A stretch of DNA of 64,000 bases from Megascapheus bottae (lineage: Eukaryota; Chordata; Mammalia; Rodentia; Geomyidae). The notes beneath the pieces are model-generated. The model worked only from the letters and a program-made list of their open reading frames with translations, was not told where the DNA came from and did no database searches. Position numbers and translations under genes: made by a program. Below, in pieces: positions 21,593-32,999 of this stretch. Numbering within the stretch: position 1 is the stretch's first letter; every line of letters begins with the position of its first letter. The DNA is taken from assembly GCA_024803745.1 (NCBI GenBank), contig JANJXV010000189.1, forward strand, positions 736,861 to 800,860. Reading direction: 5' to 3'.

Positions 21593-21658
<66 letters not shown>

Positions 21659-21683
21659 AGACAGACAGACAGAGACAGAGAGA
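21555..21683 (+). repeat. (GA)n with (CAGA)n end
   Basis: Follows an IDL-Geo 3' end. Confidence 0.97.
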
Positions 21684-21703
21684 CATTCTTACAAAGTTGT
21701 ACA

Positions 21704-21855
21704 GGGCCGGGAGTTTGGCCTAATGGCCTAGCATGCACAAAGACCTGGTTTCAATTCCTTAGTACCACATACACAGAAAAAGCTGGAAGTGGTGCTGTCA
21801 CTCAAGTGGTAGAGGCTAGCCTTGAGCACAAAGAGGCTCAGGGATAGTGCCCAGG
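21704..21855 (+). repeat. SINE IDL-Geo
   Basis: A box region shortened (CCTAATGGCCTAGCATGC). Confidence 0.88.
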
Positions 21856-22075
21856 ACTGGTGCAAGGTGGCTCACATCTGTTCTCAGGAAGCTGAGATAT
21901 AAATGATTGCAGTTTGAAGCCAACCAGGGCAGGAAAGTCCATGAGATTCTTGCCTCCAGTTAACCACTTAAAGCTGGAAATAGTGCTGTGGCTTAAGTGG
22001 AAGAGCACTAAGAAGCACAAGAGCTCAGGGAGAGCACTCAGGCCCAGGATTCAGGCCCCATTCGTCACTGGCACT
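21856..22075 (+). repeat. SINE B1-Geo
   Basis: Directly abuts the previous SINE. Confidence 0.82.
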
Positions 22076-22106
22076 AGGAATGGAGAAGGAGAGGGGGAGG
22101 ACATGG

Positions 22107-22109
<3 letters not shown>

Positions 22110-22172
<63 letters not shown>
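22110..22172 (+). repeat. (GA)n
   Basis: About 30 units after a B1-Geo copy. Confidence 0.97.
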
Positions 22173-22175
<3 letters not shown>

Positions 22176-22274
22176 ACTAGCTATTTCCTTGTATGACCTT
22201 TGTCTTTGCCCAACTTGAGGAAGATACACTGCTTGAATCTAATGCCATTTTTCTTGATTCCCCTCCCTCCCCCA

Positions 22275-22520
22275 TCATCACTTTTTGTTTGTTTGTCAGT
22301 GTTGAGGCTTGCTTTGGGTCTGGGCGCTGTCCCTGAGCTCTTCAGCTCAAGGCTAGTGCTCTACCACTTGAGCCACAGTGCCACTTCTTGTTTGCTGGTG
22401 ATTAAACAAAGATGAGTCTCACAGAGGACTTTTGTGCCTGGACTGACTTGGAATCATGATTCTCATGTCTCAGCCTCCTAAATATCTAGGATTACAGATG
22501 TGAGCAACTAGAACCTGACG
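22275..22520 (-). repeat. SINE B1-Geo
   Basis: Preceded by (TTTG)n on the A-tail side. Confidence 0.88.
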
Positions 22521-22771
22521 TCATCACCATCTTTGCATCAGCCCTCACCCTTTTCCTCAAAGGCAAATGCAAAAACTCAGTTTCATAAGCAAATACCACA
22601 CAGAGCCACTCTACAGCCCTATACAGTTAGCCTGACCTCAGTATGGGTGAAAATTTCCAAGAAATACATGAAATACAGTGGCCCCTTCACTTAACACATT
22701 GAGCAAAGAAATGACATGTGTCATGGCAATTTTCAGGCCCCTGTGAAGGCATTTGCTGTTCAAAACACTTT

Positions 22772-22965
22772 TTTTTTTTTTGCCAGTCCTGGGCTTGAGC
22801 TCAGGGCCTGAGCACTGTCCTTGGACTTTCTCAAGGCTAGAGCTCTACCACTTGAGCCTCAGCACCACTTCCAGCTATTTGCTATATATGTGGAGTACCG
22901 AGGAATCGAACCCGGTCTTCATGCATGCTAGGCAAGCACTCTACCACTAGGCCAAACTCCCAGCC
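22772..22965 (-). repeat. SINE IDL-Geo with TSD
   Basis: CTGTTCAAAACACTTTT at about 22757 and 22966, 17 bp. Confidence 0.96.
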
Positions 22966-22997
22966 CTGTTCAAAACACTTTTGCCAATCAAAACACA

Positions 22998-23175
22998 CTT
23001 TGGCCTGCTGGTAGAGTGCTTGCCTAGCATGCACGAAGAATGGGTTCAATTCCTCGGAATCACATACATAGAAAAACCGAAAGTGGTTCTGTAGCTCAAG
23101 TGGTAGAGATTTAGCCTTGAGCTGAGGAGCTCAGGGACAGCACCCAGGCCCACAGTTCAAGCCCCTATGACGAGA
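22998..23175 (+). repeat. SINE IDL-Geo, variant Geo half
   Basis: The Geo half has GAGCTGAGGAGCTCAGGGACAG, the version otherwise seen in B1-Geo copies. Confidence 0.88.
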
Positions 23176-23608
23176 AAAAAAATAAAATAAAAGCTACCAG
23201 TGCCCAGCTTTAAGTACTCTTACTAGTACAAATTTGTCATTCTCTCTGCAAATACTTGTTATAACAAATAAGACAATGTTCAAGTGACATAACTATGCAG
23301 ATGGCAGAGAACCATATGTGGTGACAAGGCAGAACGGAGTATCTTAAAGGACAAAATACACAGATTCGTTTGCAGCAGTGACTTGGGGTAAAGAGACCAT
23401 CTGCTGTGACTCAGCAGTGCCCCATGGACTCAACACAATGGAGAGCCCAGGCTGTTCTTCCTCAGAAAGCGTCCACTCCCTATCACTCTCTGACTCGTGT
23501 TAGCGGTCATGCTCACCTCCAAGACAGACTGGTGAGAATGGAGGACTGTGCTTGAGTTCTGGGTTCCTGCTCTGCTCTTTTCACTGATTTGGCACACAGG
23601 TCTTATTT
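23176..23608. other. No feature recognised
   Basis: Unique-looking sequence before the trinucleotide array. Confidence 0.45.
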
Positions 23609-23701
23609 CTTCCTCCTCCTCCTCCTCCTCCTCCTCCTCCTTTTTCCTCTTCTTCTTCTTCTTCTTCTTCTTCTTCTTCTTCTTCTTCTTCTTCTTCTTC
23701 T

Positions 23702-23756
<55 letters not shown>

Positions 23757-23912
23757 CTTCCTCTTCCTCTTCCTGTTCTTCCCCTTTCCCTTCCCCCCCC
23801 CTCCTCCTCCTCCTCCTCCTCCTCCTCCTCCTCCTCCTCCTCCTCTTCTTCTTCTTCTTCTTCTTCTTCTTCTTCTTCTTCTTCTTCTTCTTCTTCTTCT
23901 TCTTCTTCTTCA
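23609..23912 (+). repeat. Compound trinucleotide array (CCT)n(CTT)n(CTG)16(CTT)n(CCT)n(CTT)n
   Basis: About 300 bp of almost pure pyrimidine trinucleotides with (CTG)16 at 23706-23753. Long frames on both strands here are translations of the repeat, not genes. Confidence 0.97.
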
Positions 23913-24044
23913 TCAGTTAATGACCTTGAAAAGAGGTTAGGGTGAGAGGTTAGGGGTTATGGTGAAGTTAGAATGAGAGGCAACATCAGCACCTAGAGAT
24001 GGGAGAGAGAAGGAACAGTGACATTTAATAAAATGAAAAGGAAG

Positions 24045-24240
24045 GTGATTACTGGTGGCCAACACTTGTAATCCTAGCCACTCAGAAGGCTGAGATCTGA
24101 AGATGACCATTTAAAGCCAGTCTGAGTGTTATCTCCAATTAACCACCAAGTGATGGAGCATTAGCCTAGAACAAAAAAAAAAAAAAAGCAAAAACATTAA
24201 GAGACAGCGCCCAGGCCCTGAATTCAAGCCCAGCCCAGAG
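24045..24240 (+). repeat. SINE B1-Geo
   Basis: Poly-A expansion inside the Geo half. Confidence 0.8.
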
Positions 24241-24567
24241 AACGAGGCAGAATGACATTTGGAGATGTCATTCTGGGAGATGCATGGGATTAGGAGAAAT
24301 TGTTTCTGGACCTGAACCCCTAAGCAAGAAGTGTGTGTCAGGAGAGCATTACAGGCCAACACTGGGGCAGTGGATAGTGAGTTGGAGGAAGGAGAAATGG
24401 AGAGTGCGGTCAGGTGCCAGCGACAGAACAACTCACTCGGAGGCAAAGGTAGGCTGTGTTCAGGCTGCAGGGTGGAGCCCAAGAGAGAAAGTGGAAACCC
24501 ATAGCACCCAGTGTAACACAGAAGAGGCTAGCATTGAACACCACAGCAACAGGGAATACAGGTTGCA

Positions 24568-24715
24568 TGTCTCCCAGCCACAGTGCCATGTCCAGGTTTT
24601 CGGTGGTTAATTGGCGATAAGAGTCTCATGGACTTTCCCGGCTTAGCTTCAAATTGCACTTAGATCTCGGCCTCCTGAATAGCGAAGATTACTGACATGA
24701 GCCACCAGGGCCCAA
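24568..24715 (-). repeat. SINE B1-Geo, truncated
   Basis: GTGGTTAATTGGCGATAAGAG linker and B1 half. Confidence 0.82.
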
Positions 24716-24746
24716 CTTACATGGTCTTTACAAAACAATAAATTGG

Positions 24747-24955
24747 GGGGCTGGGAGTTTGGCCTAGTGGAAGAGTGCTTCCCTATCATGCATAAAGACC
24801 CAGGTTCGATTCCTCAGTACCACATATGCAGCCATAGAAAAGCCAGAAGTGGTGCTGTGGTTCCAGGGTAGAGCGCCAGCTTTAAGGAAAGCCCAAGAAC
24901 AGTGTCCAGGCCCCAAGTTCATGCCCTAGGACTGGCAAAAAATAAATAATAAATA
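24747..24955 (+). repeat. SINE IDL-Geo
   Basis: B box GGTTCGATTCC exact; (AATA)n tail. Confidence 0.93.
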
Positions 24956-25469
24956 AATGAGTAAATAAAATAAATTGGTACCATCTTCCTGAGTGATATA
25001 AACGTAAACATTTTCTGTTTACTTCTGGCTCTTCCAGCCAACCATCTAACTGTTGGGACCCAGAGCCTAGATCATATATCAACCCTAGGGTCAAATGCCA
25101 AATTATAATCACATCTGCATTTACAAAGGGCAGGATCTCTTCCACTTAGTACAGCTCCTAAAATAACACACCACAGCTGGCCAAACAAATCTCCAAAGCA
25201 ACATAGCATGAAAAGAATCAGTATTAATGGAAGATATGTGCTTTATAATTTGAGAGTCATCTATAAGTAGTCCTTTGGAGTTGAAAGCACTTAGGCAGCA
25301 ATTAACTATGAATGTGCTCATTTCCTGACAACTAGCTGCCATTCTCATCCAGAGAAGATATGCAGCAAATCAACTCCGTGAAGAGGGCCCAAGAAGAACA
25401 TCTGGACTGGTGACAAATGGTGGGAGTGGTTTTTGCCAAATGTTGAGGATAATCAAGGATAAAGATGTG
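24956..25469. other. No feature recognised
   Basis: Begins with the A-rich tail of the preceding SINE. Confidence 0.4.
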
Positions 25470-25665
25470 AGACAGACTGAGGATTTGAGGTTCAAAAACA
25501 GCTGGGGCAGGAATGTCCTGGAAAGTCTGATCTCCTCCAGTTAACCTACAAAAAGCTAGACATAGAACTGTGGCTCAAGTGGTTGAGAACCAGCCTTGCA
25601 CACACACAAAAAAGCTAAGAGACGGCTCCTAGGTCCTGAGTTCAAGTACTGGCACACGCACACTT
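25470..25665 (+). repeat. SINE B1-Geo, diverged
   Basis: B1 half decayed; Geo half ends in GTTCAAGTACTGGCACAC. Confidence 0.7.
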
Positions 25666-25787
25666 AAACACACAGAGTGAGACAGCATTGACCCATTTAA
25701 AACACTTTTCTATCATTCCCTATCTATCTACAGGCTGTACTCAGAATTGTTTCGAATTTCCAGCATTCCAAAGAAAATGCTAGGGAA

Positions 25788-25965
25788 GGCATAGGGGTGT
25801 GGCCTAGTGGTAGAGTGCTTGCCTAGCATTCATGAAGCCCTGAGTTCGATTCGTTGGCACCACACATGCAAAAAAGGCTGGAATTGGTGCTATGACTCAA
25901 GTGTGTTACCCTTAAGAAACCCCAAGAATAGTTAGTTCAAGCCCCAGTATTGGCAAAAAGAAAGG
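25788..25965 (+). repeat. SINE IDL-Geo
   Basis: B box GAGTTCGATTCG; followed by (GGAA)n. Confidence 0.9.
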
Positions 25966-26065
25966 GGGGGAGGGAAGGAGGGAGGGAAGGAAGGAAGGAA
26001 GGAAGGAAGGAAGGAAGGAAGGAAGGAAGGAAGGAAGGAAGGAAGGAAGGAAGGAAGGAAGGAAA
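25966..26065 (+). repeat. (GGAA)n
   Basis: About 20 units extending the tail of an IDL-Geo SINE. Confidence 0.97.
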
Positions 26066-26123
26066 GATGCTGTCAGGGAAACCTAAAACTTCCTGGATTA
26101 GGTTTTCTTTTTACCCTTTAACA

Positions 26124-26137
26124 CCACAAGGTGGCGC
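26124..26137 (+). promoter_or_regulatory. CTCF-like motif
   Basis: CCACAAGGTGGCGC agrees with CTCF core CCASYAGRKGGCRS at 13 of 14 positions and lies in sequence between repeats. Confidence 0.5.
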
Positions 26138-26161
26138 TAGGCAAACATCATAGCATAGCCT

Positions 26162-26335
26162 TTTTTTTTTTATTGTAATTAATAAAAGGGTTACATGATA
26201 TTTGCCAGATAGAAGGTGCATTAATTCACATACATTGATACCCTTTCACAATCTTGGTCCCATTATCCTCCCCCCGCACCTTTTTTTGTCCCCTTTTTCT
26301 CCCCTTTTTGTACTTTCTTGATGCTCTAGTTCCTT
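26162..26335 (-). mobile_element. Recurrent LINE-like 3' end
   Basis: TATTGTAATTAATAAAAGGGTTACATGATATTTGCC..., near-identical in layout to the copy at 44850. Confidence 0.55.
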
Positions 26336-26499
26336 TGGGGAAAAGCAGAGGGAAGCCAGAGCTTTTTGGGAGCTCCCTGTGAGAAAGACTTCAGGCAGTA
26401 AGGAGGATTAGACACCTCTTCGGGTTACTACCATAAGGACCAGGATGGGGTCAGCAGAGAGTAGGGGTGCTAATATCATTTCAGTATTACAAAAGTCCT

Positions 26500-26740
26500 C
26501 ATTTGCCTGGATCCGCTCATAACTATAATCCTAGCCACTCAGAATCCTGAGATCTATGGAAACAATGCAAAGCCAGACTTGGCAGGAAAGTCTGTGGGAC
26601 TGTCATCTCCAATTAAGCACCAAAATGCCAAAAAGTGGAGCTGTGGTTCAAAGTGCTGCAGTGCCAGCCTCGAAGTAAAAAAAAAAACCTCAGCCCAGGC
26701 CCTGAGTTCAAACCCCAGGACCAGCAAAAAAAAAAAATTT
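26500..26740 (+). repeat. SINE B1-Geo
   Basis: CATAACTATAATCCTAGCCACTC start. Confidence 0.82.
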
Positions 26741-26742
26741 GT

Positions 26743-26965
26743 TTTGGGGCACTGGGGGGCTTATGCCAGTAATCCTAGCTACTCAAGAGGCTGAGATCTG
26801 AGGATTGAGATTAAAAAGCAGCCTGAGATAAAAATCCAAGATAAGACTCTATATTTATCTCCAAGTAATCAGCAAATAAAAATAGAAGTGTGGCTCAAAA
26901 GGTAAATCAACAGCTTTGTGACAGTGCCAGGCTCAGTTCAAGCCTGAGTGCAGGCACCCACAAAA
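26743..26965 (+). repeat. SINE B1-Geo, diverged
   Basis: Second copy in tandem with the previous one. Confidence 0.78.
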
Positions 26966-27009
26966 AGCATCCTTACATCTCATGTCTCACCTTTGAAAAG
27001 ACTCACTCC

Positions 27010-27120
27010 TATGGTTAGAGGAGTGGCTCAGGTGGTAAATTACTAGCCAACAAGCAAAAGCAAGCATCAAGTACCTAGTTCAAGTCTTGGACTCTGATAA
27101 AGAACAAAAGAGGAAATCTC
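27010..27120 (+). repeat. Geo monomer fragment
   Basis: GTGGCTCAGGTGGTAAATTACTAGCC. Confidence 0.6.
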
Positions 27121-27159
27121 ACCCATCTGTCAAGGCTTGGTTGTAGTGACTCTCATTTT

Positions 27160-27435
27160 GAGGGGGGGGTCCCATTTGGGATGCCCCAATTTGTGAAGGC
27201 GTCCCATTTGTAAAGATTTAGTTGGCAAAAGCCCCAGTGTGAAGAACCCCATTTGTGGAGGCCCCGTTGAGAAGGTCTCACCCCTTTAGGACTTCTTATT
27301 TGTGAAAGTCCAGTTGATAAAGATCTCCAGGCTGAAGAACCCTGCCTGAGACTGGCTCAGTCATGAAGTCTCCTATTGAGAAGGGGGCTTGGTCTATGAA
27401 GCCACCTTCCTTTGATAGAGGTCTCCTTCCCCCCC
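27160..27435 (+). repeat. Degenerate minisatellite, unit about 16 bp
   Basis: At least a dozen imperfect units resembling ATTTGTGAAGGTCCCC occur head to tail (for example 27205, 27249, 27299). Spacing is irregular. No gene or SINE explains it. Confidence 0.7.
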
Positions 27436-27462
27436 TCATTAAAGGTTATAAAGAGCAGTACG

Positions 27463-27545
27463 AGGCTGGGAGTTTGGTTCTTACAATAGGACCCTTGCCT
27501 GGTATGTGCAAGACACTGGTTCCAACAACAACACTGAAAAAAATC
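27463..27545 (+). repeat. IDL monomer
   Basis: GGCTGGGAGTTTGGTTC...GCCTGGTATGTGCAAGAC. Confidence 0.75.
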
Positions 27546-27919
27546 AATAGGTCTCGTTTCCATGAAGAGAGAAGGTAAGTGTGAACAAGCAATCCACTTA
27601 TTAAACCAATTCTGTTTTGTTCTTAATTGATTTTTTTTCTTCTAAAGAATCCTCTGAGGGCTAGAAAAAAGTCACAAAGCATTAAAAAGTAATTAAGTAC
27701 CTGCCAAGCACCTTTACATAACATTATACACTCTTATCTGTTGACATTCCAAATCAAAGTTTGTTCTACTCGGCATTTCTCTTCCAGAGCCATTTTGAGG
27801 AGATAGGTTAAAAGCATCTTGTTGAGAGAGAAAAAGAAATGTACTCAAGTATATCAAAATCAGGTTTTAATGTTACCAAAAACATAGTTCTTCTTCCAGA
27901 TGCATGGAGACCACCAAAA

Positions 27920-28105
27920 AGTGATTGTCAGGAGACTGATATCTGAGCATCATGGTTCAAAGGTAGCCCAAGCAGGAAAAGCCTGAGACTCACCTCCAAT
28001 TAACTACCAGAAAACCAGAAGTCAGAGATGTGGCTTAAAGTGGTAGAACTCTGGCCTTGAGTAAAATAGCTCAGGGACAGTGCCTGAGCTCAAGGGAACA
28101 TTTAC
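27920..28105 (+). repeat. SINE B1-Geo, truncated
   Basis: GGAGACTGATATCTGAGCATCATGG start. Confidence 0.78.
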
Positions 28106-28494
28106 AGCATTGTATAGTATACCCGGTATATTAATTATGCTAAAGATACACATGTTCCTTGATTTTTCTGAATCAAAAAATTTGTTCTCAGTGATGACTG
28201 ATTTTCTTCCTGATATTTACATAATTGTCTTCTAGGTTTTCTAGTTTCTGTAAATCACTTATTTACATTGAATTGTATGGTTTGGTAATCCTGTACAGTC
28301 TACTTGCTATTCAACTAAGAAAAACATTTTTTAGATTTATTTTAATATAGCTGACAATGATACTGTAGTTATTTCAGTTATTGGTTTACTGTCAGATAAA
28401 TGTTGACACATAATTGAAGTTATTGTTATAAGAAAATCAAGTGCATAAATCTAGAATGGGATCTTCTGGAGTTCTGACTCAAAAATCGCAAACT
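28106..28494. other. No feature recognised
   Basis: AT-rich. Confidence 0.4.
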
Positions 28495-28738
28495 CAGCTG
28501 GGCTTCAGTCACTCATGCCTATAATTCTAGCTACTCAAGAAGCTGAGATCTGAGGATCAGAGCTCGAAGACAGACCAGGCAGAAAAGTCCCTGTGAAACT
28601 CTTATCTCCAATTAACCACTCAAAAACTGAAAATGGTGCTGTGGCCGAAGAGTTAGAACACAAGCCTTGAGCAAAAGAGCTCAGTGACAGAGCCTAGGCC
28701 CTGAGTTCAAGCTTCACAACCAATCACTCCAAAAAAAA
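28495..28738 (+). repeat. SINE B1-Geo
   Basis: TCACTCATGCCTATAATTCTAGCTACTC start. Confidence 0.87.
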
Positions 28739-28864
28739 ATCACAAACCTCCTTGCAGTTTAAGAAAACTCTGGATAGCTTGTAAGTCAGGTTATAATTCA
28801 GAGTACTCAGAATGGTAAAATTCCAATTGAACAAAGGAGGTAAATTAATAAAAGAATAACTCAG

Positions 28865-29105
28865 CTGAGCACAGTAGCTCACGCCTATAATCCTAGCTAC
28901 TCAGGAGGCTGAGATCCATGGATCATGGTTCAAAGCCACCCCGGCACTAAAGACTGTGTGACTCTTATCTCCAATTAATCACAAGAAAATGGGAAGTGGG
29001 GCTGAGGCTAGGACAGTCGGGTCATAGCCTTGAGCTGAAGAGCTCAGGGACAACGCCCAGGCCCAGAGTTCAAGCCCTATGACCCACAAATATAAATAAA
29101 TAAAT
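28865..29105 (+). repeat. SINE B1-Geo
   Basis: GTAGCTCACGCCTATAATCCTAGC; (AAAT)n tail. Confidence 0.9.
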
Positions 29106-29137
29106 AACTCAGGTAAAAAAAAAAAACCCACAATATA

Positions 29138-29288
29138 AGAGGGCTTGCTTAGCATGCACAAAGACCTGGGTTCGATTCCTTGGAAAAAAAGCTGGAAATG
29201 GTGCTGTGGCCCCAGTGGTAGAGCGCTAGCCTTGAGAAAGTCCAAGGACAGTGCTGTGTTAAGGCCCAGGACTGTCAAAAAAAACCAC
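29138..29288 (+). repeat. SINE IDL-Geo, 5'-truncated
   Basis: Begins GCTTGCTTAGCATGCAC. Confidence 0.88.
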
Positions 29289-29612
29289 AATAACTAAGAT
29301 AATGTTCTATTGTGTCTGAAAGAGTTTTGCTTATCACTTAACTTGTTCCCTCTTAATGAACTTATAGCTATAATTTATACAAAAAGTTATAGACTTTTCT
29401 CATTTTCAGCTTGAACCTTAGAGATTTTCTTCTATATTTTTCTGAAAACCCTTAACTCCCTTATCTTGGATTCAACTGTATATACATGGAACAGCCACTT
29501 CTCTAACCTCAATGTAACCAACTCTTGAATTATGATTCATAATAGCAAGAACCTTCTACTTATTAAAATTTAAAGCTTAGAATTTGTAAAAAACAAAAAC
29601 AAAAACATGCCA

Positions 29613-29786
29613 CTTGGGGCCGTTTTCTAGTGGTAGAGTACTTGCCTAGCATGCACAAAGCCCTGGGTTTGATTCCTGTGTACCACATACACAGAAAAAG
29701 CCAGAAGTGGTGTTATGGTTCAAGGATAGAGCACTAGCTTTGAGAAAGCCCAACAACAGTGTCCAGGCCCTGAGTTCAAGCTCCAG

Positions 29787-29790
<4 letters not shown>
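29613..29790 (+). repeat. SINE IDL-Geo
   Basis: Tail is the (CA)n microsatellite. Confidence 0.9.

Positions 29791-29838
<48 letters not shown>
29788..29838 (+). repeat. (CA)n
   Basis: About 24 units at the 3' end of an IDL-Geo SINE. Confidence 0.97.
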
Positions 29839-29839
29839 A

Positions 29840-30721
29840 CACTTATACAGAGCATGTGAAGCTGGGATTCTGAAATGGCTTCCATACATACTGTATTATA
29901 GAAAAAATAAGCAGACAAAAGATACTATTATGGTAATGAATCCCACAGGATGATTGGTGAGTGAGAATCTATTACTTGATGAAACAGTGACAGAAAAGTA
30001 GATATTTCAGGTGGACAAATTTGCTTATAATGACAGGGCCTATAGTTTTCCAGGAGGCAGAAGAAATCCAGCATTATACAATCTGTAAGACTGCAGAGAC
30101 TACAAGGAATAACAGCTAGGTCTACAGGCAACGAAGAATGTGATTGTACAGAATTACAACACAAAATATATCTCTCCCATTTTCACCTTGCCTGTGGAAC
30201 ATGAAAGATCCAAATCCAAAATTAAACTCACAGCAAGTGAATTAAGGGAGACATCTCTGCAGCAGAATAGGCCTTGGGTAATCTGGGTGGGTAGCACATG
30301 AGTAATGAGATACTTGAAAGGCTAAGACACTTTTATAATTGTGGAACCCGCTGAGGCTGAATGGCAGTAATGAAACCACAGGGAAATGCAGTGCAGAGCA
30401 TCATGGGTAATCCCCCAATCACACATCTTAATGAGAGAAAAAGCCCTTCCATTTCTCTAGGAACCAAATGCTGAATTTCCAGTGAGGAAAGTTATCAAAG
30501 CTAGTAAATATTCTTTGGAATTTGTCCTTATTCGTGGGGAAAGGCAAGTGAAGGACAGAAAGTTCAGAAAATAAATGAGTTCTAATACATTTTCTAAGAA
30601 AGTTTGTCTTTGTTTCTATGGCGTGGATGTGGTTGATTCCTCAAAGGTTCATGATTTGGGAGCTTCATCCTCAGTTTGGCAATGTTAAGGAAGAGTCGGT
30701 ACCTTTAAGAATGGAACCCAG
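29840..30721. other. No feature recognised
   Basis: Nearly 900 bp without repeats; one of the better stretches to test for conservation. Confidence 0.45.
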
Positions 30722-30870
30722 GCAAGGAAGGTGGCTTAGTGGTAGAGTGCTTGCCTAGCATGCATGAAGCCTCAGTACTCAATTCTTCAGTACTATGGGG
30801 CCTACTGGAGTTAAATAGCTCATGTCCACACTCTCAGCTACTGGGAAACAGACGCTGGAAAGATTGTGAA
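30722..30870 (+). repeat. IDL monomer and B1-like fragment
   Basis: GGTGGCTTAGTGGTAGAGTGC, then CTCATGTCCACACTCTCAGC. Confidence 0.7.
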
Positions 30871-30878
30871 GCTAGAAA

Positions 30879-31546
30879 TGGGAATGAGAAACTAAAAATT
30901 GTACCCACCATTTTGTAGTCACTAACTAACTGCTAGTTCTGCTTCTGTAACCCGCTTCACTGCCTTATTGCTAGAGACCCTATGTTGTGCTGTGACCCTT
31001 GACCCACTTCCGCCCTAATGCTGGGAAAAAGTCTAGTGCAAAACAACTCTCAGAACCACAGATGGCACTTATCTACCACTAAGATGTCAAAATATCTATA
31101 ATACCAGCACAGCCCCGACTGGAGTCTGGCAATCATTATCTAGACCAGATCCTGAAGTTTAGCAGCATTCTCTTGAGTCACCCTCGTGGTGTCACCCAGC
31201 CAGTTCAAAGTATGTCAACCCTCGGACTTAACCAATAATTTGTTTCTGCTCCTTTCCCACTTGGTAGCGTGCCAATCATACTACAGAGCTGTTTTATGAT
31301 TTTCCCGTGGTGTGGTGTGATTTGTTACAAGGTACTATGATGTATGCTTAGCCCCTGCCTCCCCCCCCCAAAAAAAATGTATAAAAAGTGCTGTACCTCT
31401 GGGCTTGGGCCTCTCAGCGTCACCAGTTGCTGCTGTGTACATGGGAGACCCAAGCTTGAGCTTGCAATAAAGACTCCCTTGCTTTTACATTGGTGATGGT
31501 CTCTGATGGTCTTTTGGGACAAGGCTTCCTGAACTCGAGCATAACA
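30879..31546 (+). mobile_element. Solo LTR, class I ERV
   Basis: 668 bp, TGGGAATGAG...GCATAACA, with perfect TSD GAAA at 30875-30878 and 31547-31550. TATAAAAAG (31380), AATAAA (31467) and the R motif CTCTCAGCGTCAC show kinship with the LTR at 15692. Confidence 0.85.
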
Positions 31547-31899
31547 GAAACATTCTAGAATAACTGAGATATCAGAGAAAGAAAGAAGGGCAATTCTTCC
31601 CAGGAAGAACTTTTGAACCCTGCCATAGCTCATGGCACAGGCGGCCATACCCTGACTCAAAGCCCATGCCCTAGGTGCGTCTTTCCTCAAGGACTCCTGA
31701 GTGCACACATGGCAGTCGTTGGAGGGAAATCTGCCAGATACTTAAGCTCTCAGTCCTAACCTGTGTCTCAGCTCGCAAGGTCCTGTAGAACAGCTGCATG
31801 AAACATTCCAGAAGAAAAATGGTAAAAGTTCTAGAAATTTCTGCAATGAATTCTGCAGAAATGATTGCAAGAAACACAGGGAGAGAAAGCAACAAAAAG

Positions 31900-32102
31900 C
31901 TACCAGGCTAGGAAGGTAGCTTAGTGGTAGAGTGCTTGCCTCAAATGCATGAAGCCCTGAGTTCAATTCCTCAGTGCCACATAAATAGAAAAGCCAGAAG
32001 TGGCACTGTGGCTCAAGTGGTAGAGTCCTAGCTTTAACCACAGAAAGGCTGAGGGACAGAGCCCATGTCCTGAGTTCAAGCCATAGGATAGGCAAAAAAA
32101 AA
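31900..32102 (+). repeat. SINE IDL-Geo
   Basis: Full dimer with A tail. Confidence 0.92.
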
Positions 32103-32108
32103 AAAAAA

Positions 32109-32308
32109 AGGCCAGGAGTTTGGCCTAGTGGTTAAAGTGCTTGCCTAGCAAGCATGAAGACCCGGGTTCGATTCCTCGGTACCACATACATAGAAAAAAG
32201 CCGGAAGTGGTGCTGAGTCTCAAGTGGTAGAGAACTAGCCTTGAGGAAAACCCAAGAACAGTGCTCAGGCCCTGAGTTCAAGCCCCAGGACTGGTAAAAA
32301 AAAAAAAG
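32109..32308 (+). repeat. SINE IDL-Geo, near-consensus
   Basis: Joined tail to head with the previous copy; A and B boxes intact. Confidence 0.95.
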
Positions 32309-32511
32309 TACTATTTGGGTTGTAGGCTAGAGGAAAATGCCTCATTTTACCCCCAGAACTGTTAAGGACTTGCAATAGAACAATGATACTGACAATGTCT
32401 GTGAGTCAGGTTTGTTTTGTCTGCCAGTGAAGGAATTAATTAGAGCCAAAAATTGTTTAAAGCAGACAGTAAAGAAAACAATGAAAGGAGCAACAAACAA
32501 AAAAAGTAAAA

Positions 32512-32700
32512 ACATCTGAGCACTGATAACTCATACCTGTAAGCTTAGTACCTCAGGAGGCTGAGATCTGAGGATCCAGCTTAAGGCCTCTTATCTCCAA
32601 TTAACTACTTAAAAATTGGGAGGTAGAGTTGTGTATGAAAGTGGTAGAACACTGGCCTTGAGCAAAAAGAAAAAATGTCCTGACTTCCAGCCTCACAACC
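32512..32700 (+). repeat. SINE B1-Geo
   Basis: CATACCTGTAAGCTTAGTACCTCAGG. Confidence 0.82.
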
Positions 32701-32884
32701 TGGGGGGAGGGGGGAGGGAAAATAAGCAAAATTTAACTCCTATTACAAGGAGGGGTGCTTTCCCCACTTTGTCTCTTTATTTACACTTAAGGGCAAATGG
32801 CTGAAATAGTTTGGGTTTAGAATTCAGCAGAGGTTGAAGACTTATGCATAAACATGTTAATTTTATTATTTTTTTTAATGTTAA

Positions 32885-32958
32885 ACTCAGGGACTTAAAC
32901 TCTGGGCCTAGGCAGAACTAGGAAGCCACTATTATTTGAGCCACAGCTGTATTTGGGA

Positions 32959-32999
<41 letters not shown>

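Noticed and set aside
23548..23945. Long frames rich in Leu, Ser, Phe, Glu or Lys
   Set aside because: Pure trinucleotide repeat in every frame; no start context or conserved domain.
27160..27435. CRISPR-like array
   Set aside because: Units are contiguous and irregular without spacers, and the genome is mammalian.
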